From positions 1 to 64,000 of the forward strand of contig JAJFJD010000037.1 in NCBI GenBank assembly GCA_021774335.1: a stretch of DNA of 64,000 nt, read 5' to 3'. Within the stretch, counting starts at the first letter, position 1. Each line of letters begins with the position of its first letter. The translations under genes and the position numbers were made by a program. The stretch is from Alphaproteobacteria bacterium. Lineage in GTDB: Bacteria > Pseudomonadota > Alphaproteobacteria > UBA8366. The notes under the pieces are model-generated. The model saw only the letters and a program-made list of their open reading frames with translations, had not been told where the DNA came from and ran no database searches. Positions 44,685-52,912 of this stretch are shown piece by piece.

Positions 44685-45475
44685 CGAAGACGGTCTATTC
44701 CGGGCAGATCCCCGGCGCACGCGAATATCAGGAAGACTATGCCGCGATCCGGGATGACGCCGTGGAAGGCGGCGGCCGCCTTCTGCTGATTTGCGACGGC
44801 ATGGGCGGGCATGCCGCCGGCGATGTCGCCAGCAAGACCGCCGCCCGCGCCTTTCTTGATCTTTACAACGAGCGCGGCGCCACGAATCCAGAGGAGTGGC
44901 TTCCCCAGGCGCTCTATGCGGGAAATTCGTCCATCGCAGACGCGGTTGCCCAGAACGACGCGCTGAAGGATATGGGCACGACGCTGCTGGCCTGCGCGAT
45001 ACGGGACGGCGGCGTGACGTGGATCAGCGTCGGCGACAGCCTGCTGTATCACGTCCGAAAGTCCAAGGTGGCGTTGTGGAACGACGATCATTCCATGGCG
45101 CCGGTCTTGGACCAGCTTGCCGAAGACAATCAGATCACGAAGGAAGAGGCGTTGCACGATTCCCGCCGGAATTCGTTGCGCAGCGCCTTGATGGGGGACG
45201 ATATTCCCTTGATCGACCTGCAGAGCAGGGAGGGCGCGCTGAAGCCCGGCGACGTTCTGCTCGCGGCGTCGGACGGAATACTGACGCTCGATAGGGAGGA
45301 AATCGCCAGGTTGACGGCGCGGCATCGATCGGCGGGCGCAAAAGCGGTCGTCGATGCGCTCCTCAAAGCGGTCGAGGGCAAGAATTTGCCGCACCAGGAC
45401 AACACGACCGTTGCCGCCTATATCCATGAAAAGGGCAAATCCGGGGGCTTTTTCCGGTCGCTTTTCGGCGGTTAG
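44681..45475 (+). CDS. PP2C-family serine/threonine protein phosphatase
   Basis: 264 residues from the ATG at 44681, overlapping the upstream FHA-protein stop (ATGA). PP2C metal motifs are in order: the N-terminal R-x-x-Q-E-D as GAREYQEDYAA, ICDGMGGHAAGD around residues 37-48, TWISVGDSLLYHV, SDGILTL and DNTTVAAY near the C terminus. It is cytosolic and metal-dependent and should dephosphorylate Thr/Ser targets of the neighbouring kinase. The 3-gene set kinase, FHA and PP2C matches the control module that in other bacteria governs type VI secretion or envelope processes. Confidence 0.9.
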   Translation: MTKTVYSGQIPGAREYQEDYAAIRDDAVEGGGRLLLICDGMGGHAAGDVASKTAARAFLDLYNERGATNPEEWLPQALYAGNSSIADAVAQNDALKDMGTTLLACAIRDGGVTWISVGDSLLYHVRKSKVALWNDDHSMAPVLDQLAEDNQITKEEALHDSRRNSLRSALMGDDIPLIDLQSREGALKPGDVLLAASDGILTLDREEIARLTARHRSAGAKAVVDALLKAVEGKNLPHQDNTTVAAYIHEKGKSGGFFRSLFGG

Positions 45476-45591
45476 GGGATTCTCCGGATTTTCCGGTCCC
45501 GGCGGGCATGCGCACCCCCTTTTGGTAGTGCTTGACTTCCTGCCCGGAAAACCCCATTTACCGGATGCGGTACTCTCGCGATTGCGCGATT

Positions 45592-45610
45592 CGCCCGGTT
45601 CTATCGGGCG
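45592..45610 (+). terminator. Weak stem-loop after the phosphatase gene
   Basis: CGCCCG (45592-45597) pairs with CGGGCG (45605-45610) around a 7-nt loop, and a short GTTATCATTT tail follows. It lies about 117 nt beyond the phosphatase stop. The T tract is poor, so this may be a weak terminator or just a hairpin in the leader of the next gene. Confidence 0.3.
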
Positions 45611-45691
45611 GTTATCATTTCGAGACCGCTTTTCGACATTCCGCTAACTCCAGGTGCGCGTGGGGACAGGCGACACGCCGATTGTCAATGA

Positions 45692-45709
45692 GGCCGATAC
45701 TGATCGGCC
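45692..45709 (+). promoter_or_regulatory. Perfect hairpin in the leader of the helicase gene
   Basis: GGCCGAT (45692-45698) pairs with ATCGGCC (45703-45709) around the loop ACTG, a 7-bp perfect stem ending 14 nt before the AAGGAG ribosome site. It could regulate access to that site or be part of a transcription start region. No T tract follows, so it is not an obvious terminator. Confidence 0.35.
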
Positions 45710-45740
45710 CGGACTCGGCGCACAAGGAGACTATTTTTTG

Positions 45741-47057
45741 GTGACTTCTACATTTTCTGCTCTCGGACTTTCCGAGAGCGTGTTGCGTGCCCTTTCGGAC
45801 GCGAACTACGAAACGCCGACGCCAATCCAGGCGCAGGCCATTCCGCCGCTGCTCGACGGTAAGGATCTGCTCGGCGTTGCCCAGACCGGGACCGGCAAGA
45901 CCGCTGCTTTCGTCCTGCCGCTGCTGCAGACGCTCGCCGAGGATCGCCGCCATCTGGTGCCGCGGGTCGCGCGCGCCTTGATTCTCGCGCCGACGCGCGA
46001 ACTTGCCAATCAGATTGCCGACAGCGTCAAGACGTATGGCCGCCACAGCGGGCTTCGTCATACCGTTGTGATGGGCGGTGTGAGCCAACGGATGCAGGCC
46101 AAGGCGATGCAACGCGGCGTCGATATTCTGATCGCGACGCCGGGCCGGCTCCTCGATCTGGTGGAGCAGCGCCGCGTTGATCTTCGCCGGGCCCAGCATC
46201 TGGTGCTTGACGAGGCCGACCGCATGCTCGACATGGGCTTCATCCGGGACGTCCGGAAGATCATCGGCGAGTTGCCCGATACACGCCAGTCAATGTTGTT
46301 CTCCGCCACCATGCCGCGCGACGTCGCGCGCCTGGCGGAAGATATTCTGACCGACCCGGTGCGGGTCGAGATCGCGGCCAAAACTGTCGCGGTGGACCGT
46401 ATCGACCAGCGCGTCTACCACGCGGATGGGCGCGGCAAGCGCACGCTGCTCACATCCCTGCTCGAGGATTCAGCGTTGGCGAGTGTCATCGTGTTCACCC
46501 GCACGAAGCGGGGGGCCGACCGTTTGTCCAAGCAGATTGCGGCCACCGGTGTGCTGAGTGTGGCGATCCATGGCGACAAAACGCAGGGCGCCCGCGAAAA
46601 GGCGCTCGACAGTTTCCGGAAAGGCCGGTCGCGTGTCTTGGTTGCGACCGACATCGTGTCGCGTGGTATTGACGTCGACGACGTGTCGCATGTGATTAAC
46701 TACGACCTTCCGCGCGATGCGGAGAGCTATGTCCATCGGATCGGCCGGACGGCACGTGCCGGCGCAAGTGGCGTCGCGATTTCCTTCTGTGATCCTAGCG
46801 AACGGGACTTTCTCCGCGATATCGAGCGGTTGCTCAAGCGATCGCTAACGGTTGTGGGCGATGCGCCGCAACCGGCAAATCAGGACCGGCCGGCGCCCGG
46901 AAAGCGGCAGGACTCAAAATACCGCGGCTCCAAACCTCATGGTTCCAAACCCCACGGTTCGAAATCACAAGGCCCGAAGCGCCGTCCGCAGGAAGGGTCC
47001 CCGGCGGGGAAGAAGCCAGGCGGCCGGCCAAATCGCCGCCGCCGCCGCGCCGCGTAA
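45741..47057 (+). CDS. DEAD-box ATP-dependent RNA helicase
   Basis: 438 residues from the GTG at 45741 (TTG at 45738 is possible; AAGGAGA lies upstream). It starts with the Q motif (FSALGLSESVLRAL, TPTPIQ), then AQTGTGKT at about 47-54, PTREL, VLDEADRML, FSATM, and the C-terminal lobe VIVFTRTKRGAD, ATDIVSRGIDV and HRIGRTARAG. The tail after residue 375 is basic and repetitive (GSKPHGSKPHGSKSQGPK, then an Arg-rich end), typical of RhlE-like RNA-binding tails. Role: RNA unwinding in ribosome assembly or degradosome action, often cold-related. A long leader with a hairpin suggests post-transcriptional control. Confidence 0.92.
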   Translation: MTSTFSALGLSESVLRALSDANYETPTPIQAQAIPPLLDGKDLLGVAQTGTGKTAAFVLPLLQTLAEDRRHLVPRVARALILAPTRELANQIADSVKTYGRHSGLRHTVVMGGVSQRMQAKAMQRGVDILIATPGRLLDLVEQRRVDLRRAQHLVLDEADRMLDMGFIRDVRKIIGELPDTRQSMLFSATMPRDVARLAEDILTDPVRVEIAAKTVAVDRIDQRVYHADGRGKRTLLTSLLEDSALASVIVFTRTKRGADRLSKQIAATGVLSVAIHGDKTQGAREKALDSFRKGRSRVLVATDIVSRGIDVDDVSHVINYDLPRDAESYVHRIGRTARAGASGVAISFCDPSERDFLRDIERLLKRSLTVVGDAPQPANQDRPAPGKRQDSKYRGSKPHGSKPHGSKSQGPKRRPQEGSPAGKKPGGRPNRRRRRAA

Positions 47058-47195
47058 GACGCCTGGGAGCGCCGGTGCGAGCCGGTGACGGGAAACTCGG
47101 GTTACGTCATCGCATCGCCGCTCCGCGCGGCCGATGCGCGACCGGCGAGCAGATACCAGCACGCTTTGTTTATGCATGACGGAGGAGCGTATCGA

Positions 47196-47408
47196 ATGGA
47201 GTCACACCGTTATAGCGTCGGAGAGACCGTACGATTCGTAAAGGCGTCACAGAGCGGCGGCATTGGCGGTACACCCGCCGGCAATTTCCGAGTGGTCAGC
47301 CGTCTCCCTAACTATGAAGGGAGCAATCAGTACCGGGTTCAGTCGATCACCGACGGGCATGAGCGCGTCGTCACGGAAGGCGAAATTGCCTTGCAGGGAT
47401 CGGCATGA
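47196..47408 (+). CDS. Small SH3-like protein of unknown function
   Basis: 70 residues starting at the ATG that follows GGAGGAG. The segment FRVVSRLPNYEGSNQYRVQSITDGHERVVTEGEI resembles small conserved alphaproteobacterial proteins with an SH3-like barrel (pattern V-x-R-L-P then Y-R-I/V then H-E-R-V-V). No signal peptide or membrane helix. It lies between the helicase and the repeat protein, each with its own spacing. Function unknown. Confidence 0.75.
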   Translation: MESHRYSVGETVRFVKASQSGGIGGTPAGNFRVVSRLPNYEGSNQYRVQSITDGHERVVTEGEIALQGSA

Positions 47409-47492
47409 CACTCTGAAGACATTCGGTACGGCATTCACGATGGTATTCCGGGGCCATTGGCCCGGCATTCGCGACCGGAAAGGGAGCGATCC

Positions 47493-48362
47493 ATGAATAG
47501 CCTGAAAACCTGCCGTCGTGTTTTTTCCACTATATTGAGCGCCGCCACGATCATCGTCTTTTCGGGTGGTCTAGCGGTCGCGCAGCAGCAGGCGTCGGCG
47601 GTCCCGACGAACGCCCATGCCAAGAGCTACGGCGAAGGTTGGGATTGCAATCGTGGATATCAGGTTTCCAAGGGAGCGTGCGTCGCCCTGAAGATTCCGG
47701 CGCATGCATATATGACGCCTTCCGGCGACCGTTGGCGCTGCGGTCGCGGCTACCGGCAGACTGCAAACGCGTGTATTGCCGTGAAGGTTCCAAAAAACGC
47801 CTATTTAGTGGAAGCCGCATTTGGTTCCGGCTGGCAGTGCGCTCGCGGTTATCGGGAAGTCGGTAAGACATGCAAGGCGATCGTGGTTCCCGCACACGGT
47901 TTTCTGGTGGACGGTTCCTATGGGAACGGATGGGAATGCGAGCGGGGTTACCGCGAGATCCGTGATGGGTGCGAGAAGATCAAGATTCCCGCTAACGCCC
48001 ATGTTAGCAATCTTGGCAGCCTGCGGGGGTGGAAGTGCGATCGGGGATATCGCGCGGTCGAGTATTCCTGCGCAGTCATAAAAGTCCCCGCCAACGGATT
48101 CCTTCATTCCTCCGGGCATAGCTGGGGTTGTGCGCGCGGCTACAGAGAGACCGGAGATGCTTGCATGGCGATTAAGATACCGGCATTCGGGTACCTGCGG
48201 GGTCAGGGCTACGATTGGAAATGCCAGCGCGGGTATACCAAGACGGAAACATCCTGCGTCGCGCTCAAGATTCCGGCGCACGCGCATCTCGACTATTCGG
48301 GGAATAGCTGGAAATGCGATCGCCGTTACCGGCGCACGAATAATAGATGCGTCGTTCGGTAG
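47493..48362 (+). CDS. Secreted protein of eight cysteine-paired repeats
   Basis: 289 residues, with AAAGGGAG upstream of ATG. A signal peptide (about 1-30, ending SGGLAVAQQ) precedes seven and a partial eighth copy of a 31-33 residue repeat of the form W-x-C-x-R-G-Y-x6-C-x-x-(I/V/L)-K-(I/V)-P-A-x-A/G-x-(L/V). Each repeat has two Cys, so a small disulfide per repeat is likely. The first residues after the signal peptide (VPTNAHA) match the end of a unit, so the array may begin with a half repeat. It is exported and Cys-paired. No catalytic residues are seen; a binding or surface-structural role is inferred. Confidence 0.8.
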   Translation: MNSLKTCRRVFSTILSAATIIVFSGGLAVAQQQASAVPTNAHAKSYGEGWDCNRGYQVSKGACVALKIPAHAYMTPSGDRWRCGRGYRQTANACIAVKVPKNAYLVEAAFGSGWQCARGYREVGKTCKAIVVPAHGFLVDGSYGNGWECERGYREIRDGCEKIKIPANAHVSNLGSLRGWKCDRGYRAVEYSCAVIKVPANGFLHSSGHSWGCARGYRETGDACMAIKIPAFGYLRGQGYDWKCQRGYTKTETSCVALKIPAHAHLDYSGNSWKCDRRYRRTNNRCVVR

Positions 48363-48404
48363 TAATGCGACGGCGGGTCTAATCGGCGCCGCCGCGGTTC
48401 CTGA

Positions 48405-50120
48405 TCACGCAGCTCCTTTCATGCCGCGCACCAACCGTCCCGGCAACGCGCCGGTCGCCTCGCCGTTCCGATAGACCGGCTTGCCCGCGACAATCGTCGC
48501 GGCGTAGCCGTCGGTCTTCTGGATCAGCCGCCGTCCGCCGGCCGGCAGATCGTAGACCACCTCGGGCGCGCGTAGTCGCAGCTTGTCATAATCGATGACA
48601 TTGATGTCGGCCTTGCGTCCGGGTTCGAGCAATCCCCGATCGTTCAATCCGATTGTCGATGCGTTGTCGTGGGTCAGGCGTTTGATTGCCCAGGGCAGCG
48701 GCACCGTATCGCCACGGGTTCGGTCGCGGGTCCAGTGGGTCAGCAGATAGCTGATCGCGCTGGCGTCACAGATGATCCCGACATGCGCCCCGCCGTCGCC
48801 GAGCCCGACCAGCGTGTTCGGGTGCTGCATCATGTCGCTGACGGTATCGAGGTTGAAATAGGTGTAGTTGCTGATCGGCCTGTACAGGAAGGTCTTGCCG
48901 TCGTTCTCCAGCAACATGTCGTAGGCGACGTCCGCCGGATCCCGCGCTGCGTTGGTGGCGAGCGCCGCTATGCTCTGATCCGGCTCCGGTTCGTAGTTTG
49001 GCGGATCGCCCAGCGGGAAGATACGCTCCCAGTTGGAAACGCGGTTGGCCAGCTTCTCGTCCGGGCAGGTTTCCGACATGATTTGTGCCCGGAAATCCGG
49101 TTGCCGCAAAATGGCAAGCTTGTCCGCCAAGGAGAGGTTGGCGATCTTGTCCCAGCTTGGCCGGCCGACGAACGGGTTTTGCGAAATCTCAAAACTCATC
49201 ACAGTGCCGGTCGCCCGCGGCAATACCTGGCCGACGATCTTTGCGCCGTCGGCGTTGGCGGCGCTGATCTGGCCCATGATGTCGCGCCACCATTCGGGGT
49301 TTCGGTCGCGCTGCAGCACGGTGATCGACAGCGGCCGTCCGGCGCGCTTGGCGATCCGGCGCAGCATCGCGAATTCTTCGTCCGACTCGTTGAAATCGGA
49401 AATGACCTGCATCCAGCCGGAGCCGACATTGCTGATTGCCCCCGCGATGTCGGACAGTTCGGCTTCCTCGGCCTCGAGTGTTGGAATGGCCTCGCCTGCG
49501 AGTGTCTGATGGTTGAGCGTCCGCGAAGTCGAGAATCCTAGCGCGCCCGCCTTGATCCCGGCGGCGGCCAACTGCGCCATCTTGGCCCGATCGTCTGCCG
49601 TTGCCGGTTCCCGGTTTACGCCGCGCTGGCCCATGACATAGACGCGCAGCGCCGCATGCGGCACCTGTGTGACGACATCCAGGTCGTAGGGGCGGGCATC
49701 CAGGGTATCCAGATACTCTTCGAAGGTTTCCCAGTTCCACGGCAAACCTTCTGTGAGAACGACCTCGGGGATGTCCTCGACGCCTTCCATCAGTTTGACC
49801 AGCATGTCGCGCTGCTCCGGCAGGCACGGGGCGAAGCCGACGCCGCAAGTGCCGATCATGGCCGTGGTCACGCCGTTCCAGGATGATGGCGTGATGTGGT
49901 TCGACCAGGTCACCTGCGCGTCGTAATGGGTGTGCAGGTCGACGAAGCCCGGCGTGACCATATGGCCCTGCGCGTCGATCTCCTCGTCGCCTTTCGGCAG
50001 ATTGGGGCCAATTTCGGCGATGCGGCCGTCCTCCACCCGAAGGTCCGCGTCATACGGGTCGCCGCCGGATCCGTCGAAAATTGTGCCACCGCGAATGACG
50101 AGTGAGGTTGAATCGGTCAC
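48405..50120 (-). CDS. Amidohydrolase-family N-acyl-D-amino-acid deacylase-like enzyme
   Basis: 571 residues. The composite fold has an N-terminal small domain (TSLVIRGGTIFDGSGG), the metal-binding HTHYDAQ motif around residue 63, TAMIGTCGVGFAPC, and a C-terminal GDGGAHVGIICDAS segment near 450, where an Asp of the barrel is catalytic. Length and TWSNHITPSSWNGVTT are those of D-aminoacylases/dihydroorotase-like deacetylases of family 3. It removes acyl groups from D-amino acids or hydrolyses related amides. It is cytoplasmic, and divergent from a histidine kinase across 196 nt. The exact substrate is not known. Confidence 0.86.
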   Translation of the reverse strand: MTDSTSLVIRGGTIFDGSGGDPYDADLRVEDGRIAEIGPNLPKGDEEIDAQGHMVTPGFVDLHTHYDAQVTWSNHITPSSWNGVTTAMIGTCGVGFAPCLPEQRDMLVKLMEGVEDIPEVVLTEGLPWNWETFEEYLDTLDARPYDLDVVTQVPHAALRVYVMGQRGVNREPATADDRAKMAQLAAAGIKAGALGFSTSRTLNHQTLAGEAIPTLEAEEAELSDIAGAISNVGSGWMQVISDFNESDEEFAMLRRIAKRAGRPLSITVLQRDRNPEWWRDIMGQISAANADGAKIVGQVLPRATGTVMSFEISQNPFVGRPSWDKIANLSLADKLAILRQPDFRAQIMSETCPDEKLANRVSNWERIFPLGDPPNYEPEPDQSIAALATNAARDPADVAYDMLLENDGKTFLYRPISNYTYFNLDTVSDMMQHPNTLVGLGDGGAHVGIICDASAISYLLTHWTRDRTRGDTVPLPWAIKRLTHDNASTIGLNDRGLLEPGRKADINVIDYDKLRLRAPEVVYDLPAGGRRLIQKTDGYAATIVAGKPVYRNGEATGALPGRLVRGMKGAA

Positions 50121-50316
50121 TGCTCAAATCTCCTTCCCAAGGGGCGACGAGCCGGACAGATCGATCCGGAGGCGCCGTGATCGTCCCGATAGCATCGGCG
50201 AAACGCCGGTTTCTGGCAAGTTGCCGTCGCTAGAGCGGATTCTCAGTCTTTAAGCATTGATAAACCAAATACCCGTAAAATTTTAGACAAACCCCGAAAA
50301 GAAACCGAAAGAAGCA

Positions 50317-51387
50317 ATGCAGGATAGCGGGAACATCCAATTCCGGAGCACCGGATGGTTTCGAAGGCTGGCCAATCGGGATTTGGCCCTGGCGGCGCTG
50401 TTCTTTGCCTTGATTGTGGTTTTCCTCGTCACATTTGATTTCGTCGATCAGCTATTCCGTCTCACGCGCGATCTCGAACATCTTGAAGTCGATGAATGGA
50501 TTGCCGCCGTTCCGGCGCTGGCGGCGGCGGCGGGTTGGTACTCCTGGCGACGTTGGCGGGCGGAGGCCCGGCTTACGCAGAAATTGGCCGCCAATGTCGA
50601 GATCCTCGAGAACACGACGGAAAGTCTCACCGAAGCGAAAGGCGATGCGGAACGGGCCAGCCGCGCGAAATCTGAATTCCTCGCCAATATGAGCCACGAG
50701 CTGCGAACGCCCTTGAACGCCATCATCGGCTTTTCCGAGGTGATCAAGGACGAACGATTGGGGCCTGTCGGAACGCCGGCTTATGGCGAGTACGCAGAAA
50801 AAATTCATGAAAGCGGACTTCATCTCCTCGACCTCGTGAATGACATACTCGACCTGTCGATGGTCGAGGCCGGTGCGGCGGACGTCGCCGATGAGGTCGT
50901 CGAGGTCTCGACAATCGTGGAGTCGGCAGTCCGTCTCATTGGGCAAACGGCGGCAAAACGGTCGCTCAAGATCGAACGCGACCTTCCCGACCGGTTGCCG
51001 ATGCTGCGGGCCGATCCGCGCAAGCTGCAGCAAATCCTACTCAACCTGCTCAGCAACGCCATCAAGTTCACCCCGCCACACGGGCGTGTGCGGCTGAAGG
51101 CCTGGAACAGTGAAGATGGCGGGTTCGTAATTCAGGTCGTCGATACGGGGGCGGGTATTGCGCCCGAGGATATCCCGAAGGCGCTGTCGCATTTCGGCCG
51201 GATCGGCAACGTGTTCACCCGGCAACAGGGCGGGGCCGGTCTGGGATTGCCGCTCGCCAAGACGCTGGTCGAACTGCATGGCGGATCGCTCGATCTGCAG
51301 AGTGCCGTCGGACAGGGCACGACCGTCACGGTTCGCTTGCCGTCGGCGCGGGTGGTTCAGTCAGGCGATCTTTCCTCGACAGCTTAG
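50317..51387 (+). CDS. Membrane-bound sensor histidine kinase
   Basis: 356 residues. Two membrane helices (about 22-42 and 61-77) bracket a short loop of fewer than 20 residues, so no periplasmic sensing domain exists and the signal is likely in the membrane or cytoplasm. A coiled coil (80-115) leads to the DHp motif SEFLANMSHELRTPLNAI with the phosphorylated His127. The HATPase domain has N-box QQILLNLLSNAIKFTP, VDTGAGIAPED and GGAGLGLPLAKTL. No receiver gene is adjacent, so it is an orphan. It is divergent from the amidohydrolase gene. Confidence 0.9.
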   Translation: MQDSGNIQFRSTGWFRRLANRDLALAALFFALIVVFLVTFDFVDQLFRLTRDLEHLEVDEWIAAVPALAAAAGWYSWRRWRAEARLTQKLAANVEILENTTESLTEAKGDAERASRAKSEFLANMSHELRTPLNAIIGFSEVIKDERLGPVGTPAYGEYAEKIHESGLHLLDLVNDILDLSMVEAGAADVADEVVEVSTIVESAVRLIGQTAAKRSLKIERDLPDRLPMLRADPRKLQQILLNLLSNAIKFTPPHGRVRLKAWNSEDGGFVIQVVDTGAGIAPEDIPKALSHFGRIGNVFTRQQGGAGLGLPLAKTLVELHGGSLDLQSAVGQGTTVTVRLPSARVVQSGDLSSTA

Positions 51388-51503
51388 GTTGCGCAATAGC
51401 CTCGGCGGCGCGCTGTTGTCCGCCGGCGGTTTGCAGGTAGAGTGCCTCGCCGGCCGCGCTCTGCGGTTTGGGCCTGCAAGTGCCACAACGCGAAGCTACA
51501 TCC

Positions 51504-52736
51504 ATGAGCCGAATTCTCGAAGGTGTCCGTGTCCTGGACCTGTCGCAGTTCCTGGCCGGTCCGCATACGACATTGCTGCTTGCCGGGATGGGGGCCGAGG
51601 TGATCCGCGTCGACAATCCCGGGACCGGCGATACCCTGTCCGGCGCGCCGGTTTTCTACGGCAAGGATGGCCCATCGCTCGAAAAACGAGATGACAGCGA
51701 TCTCGGTATCGCCTTCCTGAAACGGTCTCGCGCGAAGAAGTCGATTGCCCTCGACCTAAAGTCCGATGAGGGACACGCCTTGTTCCTGAAGCTGGTCGAG
51801 CAGGCCGATGTCCTGGTGGAGAATTTCTCGGTCGGCGTTACCGAACGCCTCAAGATCGATTGGCCGTGCCTCGAGGCGGTAAACCCGCGGCTCGTCTATT
51901 GTTCGATCACCGGTTACGGCAGCACCGGACCTGACAGCGGCCGCCGCGGCTATGACGTGACGACGCAGGCGATGTCGGGATTGATGAGCATCACGGGGCA
52001 GCCCGGCAGCCCGCCGACCAAGGCCGGCTCGCCGCTCGCCGATACGGTGTCCGCTGGCTTCGCACTGTCCGGCATACTGGGCGCGCTCTATCATCGCCAG
52101 GCCACGGGTGTTGGCCAGTTCGTCGATGTCTCGATGGTCGATGTGCTGTTCTCGCTGTTGTTCGACGAGCCGCTCGACTGCTATCCGGCGCTCGGCATGG
52201 ACTATCAGCAAGGCAATCGCGTGATGCGGTTCTCGCCGTTCAATTCCTATCCGACGCGGGACGGTTGGATGGTGATCTGTTGCGGCACGGACGCCATGTG
52301 GCAGGCGATATGCGCGGTGGTTGGCCGCGACGACCTGGTCTCTCACGAAGACTGGGGCAGCATGAGTTGGCGGGTTGCGCACAACGACGCGGTGGATGCG
52401 ATGCTCGGCGACTGGACGCGGGAAAATACCACTGACGATGCGGTCCGGCGGCTGACCGATGCCGGCGTCGTGGCCAGCGCGGTGCACACGATTGACGATT
52501 TGCTGCAGTGGCCGCACCTGCAGGCACGCGGCATGATCGACACGGTTGAGCATCCGGCGCTTGGCCCGCTGACCGGTCTCAAGGCGGCGGGGTTCCCGTT
52601 GAAGTTCAGCGGCGCAGAGACCGGCTACGGCGGGGCGGCAGCGCCAAGCGGGACTCACACGCGGGAGGTCTTGTCCGACCTGCTCGGCCTCGATGCCGAA
52701 GCACTCGACGACCTCGCCGCGCGGTCGATCATTTAG
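51504..52736 (+). CDS. Family III CoA-transferase (CaiB/BaiF type), second copy
   Basis: 410 residues from the ATG at 51504. Family marks are VLDLSQFLAGPHTT near the N terminus, GAEVIRVDNP, VENFSVGVTERLKIDW, and the catalytic Asp151 in RRGYDVTTQAMSGLMS. Only about a third of positions appear shared with the copy at 12687, so they are paralogues with different substrates. It starts 117 nt after the histidine kinase on the same strand and has no enzyme partner nearby. It is convergent with the aspartoacylase-family gene downstream. Confidence 0.9.
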   Translation: MSRILEGVRVLDLSQFLAGPHTTLLLAGMGAEVIRVDNPGTGDTLSGAPVFYGKDGPSLEKRDDSDLGIAFLKRSRAKKSIALDLKSDEGHALFLKLVEQADVLVENFSVGVTERLKIDWPCLEAVNPRLVYCSITGYGSTGPDSGRRGYDVTTQAMSGLMSITGQPGSPPTKAGSPLADTVSAGFALSGILGALYHRQATGVGQFVDVSMVDVLFSLLFDEPLDCYPALGMDYQQGNRVMRFSPFNSYPTRDGWMVICCGTDAMWQAICAVVGRDDLVSHEDWGSMSWRVAHNDAVDAMLGDWTRENTTDDAVRRLTDAGVVASAVHTIDDLLQWPHLQARGMIDTVEHPALGPLTGLKAAGFPLKFSGAETGYGGAAAPSGTHTREVLSDLLGLDAEALDDLAARSII

Positions 52737-52746
52737 ACCGGCGCTG

Positions 52747-52815
52747 CTAGACCCACCACTTAAGTTTGCGCACGAGCCAGACGTCCAGTGCGATTAATCC
52801 GTCGGGTTCGGACAT
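52747..52815 (-). CDS. Possible 22-residue peptide gene
   Basis: A minus-strand frame of 22 codons starts at the ATG at 52815, 9 nt after AGCAGG, and ends at TAG. The peptide is Trp-rich and positively charged near its end (LDVWLVRKLKWWV). It lies about 97 nt downstream of the aspartoacylase-family gene on the same strand. A frame this short can arise by chance; the ribosome site, composition and position after an ATP-grasp/deacylase pair are the only support. Confidence 0.22.
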   Translation of the reverse strand: MSEPDGLIALDVWLVRKLKWWV

Positions 52816-52912
52816 TTAAATATACCTGCTAAAACATATTCAGCGCCGTTTCATCACGCGGCAATTCTTGAACCGAATGGTGGCAGTTGATTGTTGTGCC
52901 ACTTACTTAGAC

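Noticed and set aside
35877-45475. A type VI secretion locus
   Set aside because: Only the signalling trio resembles it; no TssB, TssC, TssK, TssM, Hcp or VgrG-like gene is visible.
47493-48362. A possible CRISPR or DNA repeat array
   Set aside because: Repetition is at the protein level with varied codons; there are no near-identical repeats or uniform spacers.
48590-48610. A tRNA-like T-loop (GGGTTCGAGCAATCC)
   Set aside because: It lies inside the amidohydrolase coding frame and no acceptor stem or anticodon arm surrounds it.
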